A DNA stretch of 64,000 nt from JAFGBM01 sp964610155 (lineage in GTDB: Bacteria; Actinomycetota; Actinomycetes; Actinomycetales; Demequinaceae). Below, piece by piece: positions 27,979-34,853 of the stretch. The translations under genes were made by a program, and so were the position numbers. Location: contig CAZSUY010000002.1 of assembly GCA_964610155.1 (NCBI GenBank), forward strand, positions 62,001-126,000, in the 5' to 3' direction. Within the stretch, counting starts at the first letter, position 1. Every line of letters starts with the position of its first letter. The notes beneath the pieces were generated by a model that saw nothing but the letters and a program-made list of their open reading frames with translations, had not been told where the DNA came from and did no database searches.

Positions 27979-30501
27979 ATGTTCCGACTCGCACTGAAGA
28001 CCGTCCGACACAACCCCAAACGCTTGATCCTCACGAGCATCGCGGTCATGCTCGGAGTCGCTCTCGTCTCGGCGACCTTCGTCCTCACGAGCGCCGCCCA
28101 ACTCGGGATCGGTGACCTCAACGAGAGCTACTACGGCTCGGGCCGCGTCGTCATCACGCCGGATCCCGACTTCGAAGGCGATGCCCCCGTCCCTCTCCTC
28201 ACGGACGAGACGGTCGAAGCGCTCGGGGGCCTCCCCGGGGTGGCGGAGGTCGAGCCTCGGATCGATGCCTCCGGCGATGCCCCCTTGCTGGGCGAGGACG
28301 GAGAGCCCCTGTCGGGCGCCCCGACGATCGTGTGGAACTGGTCCGACAATCCAGAGGTCTCCCGCGCCACCGTCCTCAAAGGCCGGGCGATCCAGGACTC
28401 CGGGGAGATCCTCCTCGACGTCCACTCCTTCGAGAACGGGACGTGGGCGCTCGGCGACACCCTCCATCTCGCGACGTTCGGCGGTGTCAAGGATTACACC
28501 CTCGTGGGGACTGTTCGATTCGGCAACCAGAACATCCTTCAAGGCGCCTCGCTCGTCTACCTCTCCCTTGAGGATGCCCGGGAGGTCCGGGTCGGGGACG
28601 GGGGCTACGACCGGATCGACATTGTCCCCGATGCCGGGGTCGGCCACGCCTCCCTTGTCGGGCCCGCCTCCGGCCTGCTTCCCGAGGGCGCACGGGCGAC
28701 CACCTCCGAGTTCCTCACGGAAGAACTGGACGAAGAAGTCGCGGACATCATGGGGATCATCGACGTCGTCGTCCTCATCTTCGCGTTCGTCTCCGTGTTC
28801 GTGGGGGCGTACATCATCGTGAACACGTTCCGCATCGTCGTGACCCAGCGCACCCGCGAGATCGGCCTCCTCCGCGCGATCGCGGCGAGCGGTTCCCAGG
28901 TGCGCCGGATGATCCTCTTCGAGGCGTCCCTCATCGCTTCGGTCGCGAGCGTGGTCGGCATCGGGTTGGGGTGGCTCCTCGCCTTCGTCCTGCTCAAGAT
29001 GATGGAGTCCTCCTTCGGGAACACCTACAACTCGATCCCCCTCCCCCTCGACGCCATCGTCCTGGGCCTCATCGTCGGCTTCGGGGTGACCCTCGGCTCC
29101 GCGATGCTGCCCGCCATCCACGCCTCCCGAATCCATCCGATGGAGGCCATGAGGGAGGCCGGGACCCACTCCCGCAAACCCCTCCGCCTGCGCACCCGCG
29201 TAGGGATGGCCATGACTGGAGCCGCCGCGGCCCTGGTCGCCGTCGGCCTGTGCACCCCCCTGGGCACGCCCATCGCCTGGGTGGCCCCCGGCGCAATCCT
29301 CCTCATCCTCGGCGCGACCCTCCTCTCCCCGACCCTCCTCGTCCCCCTTGCCGACGCCATCCGTGCCCCCTTCGCGCGCCTCTTTGGTGCCACGGGAACG
29401 CTCGCGGTATCGAACATCCATCGCGAGCCTCGGCGCTCGGCCAACACGGCCTCCGCCCTGATGATCGGCGTCATGCTCCTGTCGCTCGCCGCGACCATCT
29501 CGGGCTCGGCTCGCGAACTCGCGAAAGAGCAGGTCGCGGGCAACGTCCTCGCCGACCTGTCCGTCTCCTCGAGCCAGGTCAACTTCGCCTCCGGCCCGGT
29601 CGTCGGCCCAGCGGCGTACGAAATCGTCCGGGACACCCCGGGGGTCGAGGACACCATGCGCTGGGGCTCCGGCGTCGTCCGGATCGAGGACACCAAGTTC
29701 CGGGTGGCGGTGGTCGATACCGCGGCGGCCGACCTCATGTACTCCTTTGACTCGGACCCGTCCATCGGACAGGTCGGGGGAGACGTGTACATCGGGCCCG
29801 CCCTCCAGGATCTCGGCTACGAGCCCGGTGGCACCATCCTCCTCGATGGCGCAAAGGAGGATCTCAGGCTCACGATCACGGGCGAGTTCGAAGGCGCCAT
29901 CGGCGAGGCGCTCCTGGTCGACTGGGCCACGGGAGAACATCTGTTCTGGAGCATCGAGACCACCAGTGTCCTCCTGACGATCGAGCCGGGAAGCGACCTG
30001 GCCGAGGTCCGGGCGTCGCTGGATGAGGCGCTTTCCGACTTCCCGCTCGTCGAGACCTTCGAGAGCAACGACCTCGTCAAGATGGCGAACGACCTCGTCA
30101 CCCTCCTCCTGGCCTTCATCTCTGCTCTCTTGTCCGGGGCCGTGGTCATCGCGGTCCTAGGCATCGCCAACACCCTCCTGCTGTCCGTGACCGAGCGGAC
30201 GCGGGAGATCGGCCTGCTCCGCGCCGTCGGCCTCAGTCGATGGGCGGTCCGGGGGATGATCTGCCTGGAGTCCACCGTCATCGCCGTCTTCGGGGCGGCC
30301 ATGGGCATCGTCCTGGGTACTGCTCTCGGTGCCTCCATGATGGTGGCCCTCAAGGACCTGGGTTTCACCACCCTGTCCATCCCCTGGATTCTCCTGGGGA
30401 TCTACTTCCTGGTCGCGGTCCTGGCGGGCCTCGCCGCGGCCGCCCTTCCCGCGAGACGGGCCTCGAGGCTCGACATCCTCGAGGCGGTCACGACTGAGTA
30501 G
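27979..30501 (+). CDS. FtsX/MacB-type ABC permease 1 (840 aa)
   Basis: This is a large permease of the type that works with LolD/MacB-like ATPases in export or mechanotransmission across the cell envelope. It has a first helix at about residues 18-40 and an extracellular MacB-type domain to about 255. A three-helix FtsX unit carries RTREIGLLRA at about 291-300. A second extracellular domain follows, then a second FtsX unit with the same motif near 740, ending RRASRLDILEAVTTE. No ATPase gene is attached; the one at 30655 may serve it. The ATG at 27979 has AGGAAG upstream and aligns with permeases 2 and 3. The substrate is not known. Confidence 0.9.
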   Translation: MFRLALKTVRHNPKRLILTSIAVMLGVALVSATFVLTSAAQLGIGDLNESYYGSGRVVITPDPDFEGDAPVPLLTDETVEALGGLPGVAEVEPRIDASGDAPLLGEDGEPLSGAPTIVWNWSDNPEVSRATVLKGRAIQDSGEILLDVHSFENGTWALGDTLHLATFGGVKDYTLVGTVRFGNQNILQGASLVYLSLEDAREVRVGDGGYDRIDIVPDAGVGHASLVGPASGLLPEGARATTSEFLTEELDEEVADIMGIIDVVVLIFAFVSVFVGAYIIVNTFRIVVTQRTREIGLLRAIAASGSQVRRMILFEASLIASVASVVGIGLGWLLAFVLLKMMESSFGNTYNSIPLPLDAIVLGLIVGFGVTLGSAMLPAIHASRIHPMEAMREAGTHSRKPLRLRTRVGMAMTGAAAALVAVGLCTPLGTPIAWVAPGAILLILGATLLSPTLLVPLADAIRAPFARLFGATGTLAVSNIHREPRRSANTASALMIGVMLLSLAATISGSARELAKEQVAGNVLADLSVSSSQVNFASGPVVGPAAYEIVRDTPGVEDTMRWGSGVVRIEDTKFRVAVVDTAAADLMYSFDSDPSIGQVGGDVYIGPALQDLGYEPGGTILLDGAKEDLRLTITGEFEGAIGEALLVDWATGEHLFWSIETTSVLLTIEPGSDLAEVRASLDEALSDFPLVETFESNDLVKMANDLVTLLLAFISALLSGAVVIAVLGIANTLLLSVTERTREIGLLRAVGLSRWAVRGMICLESTVIAVFGAAMGIVLGTALGASMMVALKDLGFTTLSIPWILLGIYFLVAVLAGLAAAALPARRASRLDILEAVTTE

Positions 30502-30537
30502 CGACCCCCGGGAAAACCCCGAGAGTTCCTGTCCGGG

Positions 30538-30556
30538 TCATCCCCCAGAAGGATGA
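30538..30556 (+). promoter_or_regulatory. Operator A1, first of two tandem sites before ATPase 1
   Basis: TCATCC-N7-GGATGA is a perfect 6+6 inverted repeat, and its start is 26 nt upstream of the start of the next site. It could also act as a weak terminator hairpin for permease 1, since it begins 37 nt after that stop codon. Confidence 0.55.
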
Positions 30557-30563
30557 CCGACAA

Positions 30564-30582
30564 CCATCCGTTCGGCCGATGG
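30564..30582 (+). promoter_or_regulatory. Operator A2 before ATPase 1
   Basis: CCATCC-N7-CGATGG has the same arms and spacing as the sites at 25798, 27913 and 34004. It is centred about 55 nt before the predicted start of transcription. Confidence 0.6.
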
Positions 30583-30615
30583 TCCCGCATGCCGATCTCC
30601 GTCAGACTCTGGGCA

Positions 30616-30621
30616 TAGGTT
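30616..30621 (+). promoter_or_regulatory. -10 box for ATPase 1-permease 2 operon
   Basis: TAGGTT follows CTCTGGGCA, the same context as the TAGCAT box of the histidine kinase promoter (CTCTGGGCC-TAGCAT). No -35 consensus lies 17-18 nt upstream. A GAAAGG ribosome-binding site sits just before the gene start. Confidence 0.4.
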
Positions 30622-30654
30622 CATTGTTCTTCACGACTACACACAGAAAGGCAA

Positions 30655-31404
30655 ATGATGGCTTCCACGAAGGCGGCGTCGAAGTATGCGGCGTCGATGC
30701 AGAAGGGCTATAAGGACTACGGCCATGGGGAGATGGCCGTCCGGGCGTTGGATGGTATCGACGTCAACATTGAGCGGGGACAGTTCACCGCGATCATGGG
30801 TCCTTCCGGTTCAGGCAAGTCGACCCTGCTCCACACCATCGCCGGACTGGACTTCTTGACAGCCGGCAGATCCTTCATCGGCGACATCGAGCTGACAACG
30901 TTGAGTGAAGCCCAGGTTACGAACGTCCGCAGAGACCACATCGGTTTCGTGTTCCAGGCCTACAACCTCATCCCGTCGCTCACCGGACGTGAGAACATCC
31001 GCCTTCCGTTGGACATCTCTGGCCGGTCGGTCGACGAGGAATGGTTCGACCAGATCGTCGACGTCCTGGGACTCAGGGACCGGTTGCATCACCTGCCTGC
31101 CGAACTCAGTGGCGGCCAACAGCAGAGGGTCGCCGTCGCCAGGGCGTTGATCGCCAAGCCGGAGATCATCTTCGCCGACGAACCATCAGGGAACCTTGAC
31201 TCGAAGTCCAGTGCCGAACTGCTGGGGTTCATGCGTCGCGCGGTCAAGGAGTTCGGTCAAACCATCGTCATGGTCACCCATGACCCCACCTCTTCCGCCT
31301 ATGCCGACCGAGTCCTGTTTCTCGAAGACGGCCACATCGTCGACGAGATGGCGAGCCCCACCGCCGACAAGGTCCTCGACCGCATGAAGAAGATGGGCCA
31401 CTAG
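30655..31404 (+). CDS. ABC transporter ATP-binding protein 1, LolD/MacB-like
   Basis: The 249-residue ATPase powers the FtsX-type permease downstream and possibly also permease 1. It has Walker A GPSGSGKST, Q-loop FVFQAYNLIPSLTGREN, signature LSGGQQQRVAVARALI, Walker B IIFADEPSGNLDSKS and H-loop VTHDPTSS. The first 25 residues (TKAASKYAASMQKGYKDYGHGE) include an unusual extension before the usual start of the domain. It is 3 nt upstream of permease 2. It is almost identical to the gene at 34104, including a 331 bp stretch without a single difference. Confidence 0.93.
   Translation: MMASTKAASKYAASMQKGYKDYGHGEMAVRALDGIDVNIERGQFTAIMGPSGSGKSTLLHTIAGLDFLTAGRSFIGDIELTTLSEAQVTNVRRDHIGFVFQAYNLIPSLTGRENIRLPLDISGRSVDEEWFDQIVDVLGLRDRLHHLPAELSGGQQQRVAVARALIAKPEIIFADEPSGNLDSKSSAELLGFMRRAVKEFGQTIVMVTHDPTSSAYADRVLFLEDGHIVDEMASPTADKVLDRMKKMGH
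30893..31223 (+). repeat. 331 bp exact repeat, copy 1 (in ATPase 1)
   Basis: Identical base for base to 34339-34669. Outside this block the two genes differ at synonymous positions, and the permeases downstream are far more divergent. A recent gene-conversion tract explains this better than a simple recent duplication. Confidence 0.9.
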
Positions 31405-31407
31405 ACC

Positions 31408-33930
31408 ATGCTCAGACTCGCCCTCAAAGCCATCAAACACAACCCCAAACGGCTCATCCTCACCAGCATCGCCGTCATGCTCGGAGTCTCCCTGGTCGTG
31501 GCCATACACACCTTCACCAACACGATCGGTTCAAGCTTCTCGGCGATGCTTGAGGAGATCTATGCCGGAGGCGACATCTCTATCGCCGAAACAGACTCCT
31601 TCAACCACGAAGGGGCGAGCCGAAACACCTTCCCTGAAGAGGTCTTCGACACCGTTCAAGAGGTCGAGGGAGTGGCCAAGGCGGGCGCGACCGTCGAGTA
31701 CTACGGCTTCATCCTCGAATCCGATGGAGACCTCCCGCAGCAGACGGGGGCACCCAACCTGTTCTACGCCTGGGATGACGACGTCGAACTGAGCCTCATG
31801 ACCATCGTGGAGGGCCGGTCGCCCCAGGCCTCAGGCGAGGCCGTGATGGACATCGGTGGCATGGCCCGGTATGACTACGAGGTCGGCGACACTCTTCTCG
31901 TCGCGACCGACGAGGGTATCGCTGAGTTTGACCTCGTCGGCTCCACCCAGTTCGGTTCCGCCAACCGGCTCATGAGCGCGACCCTAGTTGACCTCACACT
32001 CGAGGACCTGCAAACACTCTCGCACAAGGAGGGGCAGCTGACCGATATCAGCGTCTACGTGGCCGAGGGGTACGACGTGGAGACGGTTCTGGAGAACCTC
32101 CACGCGGCACTCCCCGACAACGTGGAGGCTCGAAGCAACGAAGAACTCCTGCTGGAGCAGCAGGAAGGCCTCGCCAGCGTTATGCAGATGGTGGACGTCT
32201 TCACCCTCGTCTTCGCCCTCATCGCGGTCTTCGTCGGGGCCTTCATCATCGCCAACACCTTCCGCATCATCGTCACCCAGCGGACGCGCGAAATCGGGCT
32301 GGTCCGCGCCCTAGGCGCCCGGGGTGAGCAGGTTCGCAGGCAGATCCTCCTCGAGGCCCTGGTCATCGCGATTATGGCCTCCGTCGCGGGCATCGCCCTC
32401 GGCTACCTGTTGGCCCTCGGTCTTGTCGCGGGAATTGAGGCGAGCCCGAATGCCATGGGCCTGGACACCCCGACGCTGCCCTTGGATGCCCTCGTGTGGG
32501 GAGTCGTGGTCGGCCTGGGAGTCACTATCGTCTCCGCCCTCCTGCCCGCGATCCACGCGTCGCAGATCTCCCCGATGGAGGCTCTTCGAGAGGCCGGCAC
32601 ATCTCAGCGCAAGCCCCTGAAGCTCCGCAACCGTATCGGGGGCGGCCTGGCGGCCGTCGGGGCCGTGTGCGTCCCGATCGGCCTATATACCGAGGTCGAG
32701 CGGCCCTGGTTGTGGGTCGCGGTCGGGGCCGTTCTGCTCATTTTCGGGGTGACCCTGCTTTCCGCCCAAATCTTGACCTGGCTCAGCAAGGGGCTGAAAG
32801 GCGCGCTCACGAAGGCGTTCCGCATCGACGGCAAGCTCGCCGCCGGCAACATCCAGCGCGAGCCCCGTCGCTCCGGCATCACGGCGAGCGCCCTCATGAT
32901 CGGCGTGCTGCTCCTCTCATTCACGGCCACCCTGACCGAATCGGCGAAGGTCTCGATCCGCGATGCCTTCTCCACCCTCATCTACTCCGACGCAATCGTC
33001 GCCGGGAACCTCATGGGTCCACCCGTGGACGTGCCCGACAAGGCCGTCGAGATCGTTCAGTCCATTGACGGCGTGGACTTCACGTCGCTCATCGGATGGG
33101 GCATCGCCGAAGTCGACGACAAGGAAATCATGCTGGGTGCCGTCGAGGCCGAGACGATCGAAGACGTCTACACCTACCCCACCGAGCCAACCATGTCCCA
33201 CATTGACGACGGCGCCTTCATCGGGCCCCGCATGCAGGACTTGGGGTACGACGTGGACGACACGATCACCGTCGTGGGTCAGGACGCGACCCTCGACCTG
33301 GTGATAGTCGGCACACACACGGTCGACGGCGACCCGGACGTCTTCGTGGACTGGCCGCTCGGGCAGCAACTCGACGACGAGATCACCACGTGGATGGTCA
33401 TGGTCAACTTCGAGGAGGACGCGAACGTTCAGGAAACACTCGTGGCCATCGAAACCAGCCTCGAGGAGTTCCCGCTCCTTGAGGTCCTCCCGCCCGATGT
33501 CCTTGCCCAGGAGTTCACGGAGTTCTTCGACCAGATGCTCCTCATCATCACGATCATGCTCTCAGCGGCGCTCGTCATCGCGATCCTGGGCGTGGCGAAC
33601 ACGCTGTTCCTCTCGATCACCGAGAGGACCCGCGAACTCGGCCTGCTCCGCGCCGTCGGGGTGAGTCGAAGGTCGGTGTGGCGGATGATCACGCTCGAGT
33701 CGGTCATCATGTCGCTCTTCGGTACGCTGCTGGGTATCGTGCTCGGCACCGGACTGGGGGTGGCCCTCGTGATCGCACTCAAGTCCATGGGGCTGGGTAT
33801 GGTCGCCATTCCGGTCGTGTGGCTCGTGATCTACGCGGTCCTCGCGATCCTTGCGGGCATCATCGCGGCCATCGTGCCGGCCTGGCGGGCGTCGAAGATC
33901 GACATCCTGGAGGCCGTTACCACCGAGTAA
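31408..33930 (+). CDS. FtsX/MacB-type ABC permease 2 (840 aa)
   Basis: It has the same layout as permease 1. An N-terminal helix (RLILTSIAVMLGVSLVVAIH) is followed by a MacB-like extracellular domain and an FtsX unit with QRTREIGLVRALGARGEQV near residue 292. A second extracellular domain rich in Asp/Glu leads to a second FtsX unit with ERTRELGLLRAVGVSRRSV near 740, and the end RASKIDILEAVTTE. It starts 3 nt after ATPase 1, so it is translated with it as one transporter. The two extracellular domains differ strongly from those of the other two permeases, suggesting different ligands. A strong terminator follows. Confidence 0.91.
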   Translation: MLRLALKAIKHNPKRLILTSIAVMLGVSLVVAIHTFTNTIGSSFSAMLEEIYAGGDISIAETDSFNHEGASRNTFPEEVFDTVQEVEGVAKAGATVEYYGFILESDGDLPQQTGAPNLFYAWDDDVELSLMTIVEGRSPQASGEAVMDIGGMARYDYEVGDTLLVATDEGIAEFDLVGSTQFGSANRLMSATLVDLTLEDLQTLSHKEGQLTDISVYVAEGYDVETVLENLHAALPDNVEARSNEELLLEQQEGLASVMQMVDVFTLVFALIAVFVGAFIIANTFRIIVTQRTREIGLVRALGARGEQVRRQILLEALVIAIMASVAGIALGYLLALGLVAGIEASPNAMGLDTPTLPLDALVWGVVVGLGVTIVSALLPAIHASQISPMEALREAGTSQRKPLKLRNRIGGGLAAVGAVCVPIGLYTEVERPWLWVAVGAVLLIFGVTLLSAQILTWLSKGLKGALTKAFRIDGKLAAGNIQREPRRSGITASALMIGVLLLSFTATLTESAKVSIRDAFSTLIYSDAIVAGNLMGPPVDVPDKAVEIVQSIDGVDFTSLIGWGIAEVDDKEIMLGAVEAETIEDVYTYPTEPTMSHIDDGAFIGPRMQDLGYDVDDTITVVGQDATLDLVIVGTHTVDGDPDVFVDWPLGQQLDDEITTWMVMVNFEEDANVQETLVAIETSLEEFPLLEVLPPDVLAQEFTEFFDQMLLIITIMLSAALVIAILGVANTLFLSITERTRELGLLRAVGVSRRSVWRMITLESVIMSLFGTLLGIVLGTGLGVALVIALKSMGLGMVAIPVVWLVIYAVLAILAGIIAAIVPAWRASKIDILEAVTTE

Positions 33931-33965
33931 AGGAGACGGCATCCGGTACGCGCGCCATTTTCTCG

Positions 33966-33997
33966 GGAGGGCCCGGGCCTTGAGGCCCGGGCCCTCC
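33966..33997 (+). terminator. Strong hairpin terminator after permease 2
   Basis: A perfect 14 bp G/C-rich stem (GGAGGGCCCGGGCC with its complement) closes a TTGA loop, and three more base pairs including one G.T extend it. It separates the two ATPase-permease modules. It is symmetric and could act in both directions. Confidence 0.85.
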
Positions 33998-34003
33998 TGA
34001 ATA

Positions 34004-34022
34004 TCGTCCATGCGGACGATGA
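34004..34022 (+). promoter_or_regulatory. Operator B, YCRTCC-N7-SGATGR family, before ATPase 2
   Basis: TCGTCC-N7-CGATGA follows the terminator at once. Downstream, CAGACTCTAGGCAT (34043-34056) repeats the CAGACTCTGGGCAT block seen at 30603-30616, with TAGGCA as a possible -10. Confidence 0.58.
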
Positions 34023-34103
34023 CTCGCGGAGTGATCTTCCGCCAGACTCTAGGCATTGGAGTGCCATTCCTGACATTCCACCCAAACAGAGGAAGGGCCT
34101 GCC

Positions 34104-34850
34104 ATGGCTTCCACGAAGGTGGCGTCGGATGTTGCGGCGTCGATGCAGAAGGGTTACAAGGACTACGGCCACGGAGAGATGACCGTGCGCGCACTCGACG
34201 GCATCGACGTCGACATTGAGCGAGGCCGGTTTACGGCGATCATGGGTCCGTCCGGGTCCGGCAAGTCGACCCTGCTCCACACCATCGCCGGACTGGACTT
34301 CCTGACAGCCGGCAGATCCTTCATCGGCGACATCGAGTTGACAACGTTGAGTGAAGCCCAGGTTACGAACGTCCGCAGAGACCACATCGGTTTCGTGTTC
34401 CAGGCCTACAACCTCATCCCGTCGCTCACCGGACGTGAGAACATCCGCCTTCCGTTGGACATCTCTGGCCGGTCGGTCGACGAGGAATGGTTCGACCAGA
34501 TCGTCGACGTCCTGGGACTCAGGGACCGGTTGCATCACCTGCCTGCCGAACTCAGTGGCGGCCAACAGCAGAGGGTCGCCGTCGCCAGGGCGTTGATCGC
34601 CAAGCCGGAGATCATCTTCGCCGACGAACCATCAGGGAACCTTGACTCGAAGTCCAGTGCCGAACTGCTCGGCTTCATGCGGCGCGCGGTCAAGGAGTTC
34701 GGGCAGACCATCGTCATGGTCACCCACGACCCCACCTCTTCCGCCTATGCCGACCGAGTCCTGTTCCTCGAAGACGGCCACATCGTCGACCAGATGACCA
34801 ACCCCACCGCCGACAAGGTCCTCGACCGCATGAAGAAGATGGGGCATTAA
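34104..34850 (+). CDS. ABC transporter ATP-binding protein 2, LolD/MacB-like
   Basis: The 248-residue ATPase has the same motifs as the protein encoded at 30655: GPSGSGKST, LSGGQQQR, IIFADEPSGN and VTHDPTSS. It differs by only a handful of residues, mainly in the N-terminal extension (TKVASDVAASMQKGYKDYG) and the C-terminal DQMTNPTADKV segment. GAGGAAGG lies before the ATG. It starts a two-gene unit with permease 3, 3 nt downstream. Because the ATPases are nearly the same, exchange between permeases is plausible. Confidence 0.93.
   Translation: MASTKVASDVAASMQKGYKDYGHGEMTVRALDGIDVDIERGRFTAIMGPSGSGKSTLLHTIAGLDFLTAGRSFIGDIELTTLSEAQVTNVRRDHIGFVFQAYNLIPSLTGRENIRLPLDISGRSVDEEWFDQIVDVLGLRDRLHHLPAELSGGQQQRVAVARALIAKPEIIFADEPSGNLDSKSSAELLGFMRRAVKEFGQTIVMVTHDPTSSAYADRVLFLEDGHIVDQMTNPTADKVLDRMKKMGH
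34339..34669 (+). repeat. 331 bp exact repeat, copy 2 (in ATPase 2)
   Basis: Partner of 30893-31223. The identity covers the Q-loop, signature and Walker B codons. It ends at gccgaactgct, after which GGGG versus CGGC at third positions begins the divergence. Confidence 0.9.
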
Positions 34851-34853
34851 AAC

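Noticed and set aside
27850..29940. 696-codon open frame on the minus strand, rich in Glu, Gly and Asp
   Set aside because: Mirror frame of FtsX permease 1. The composition is typical of reversed GC-rich coding DNA, and there is no start signal.
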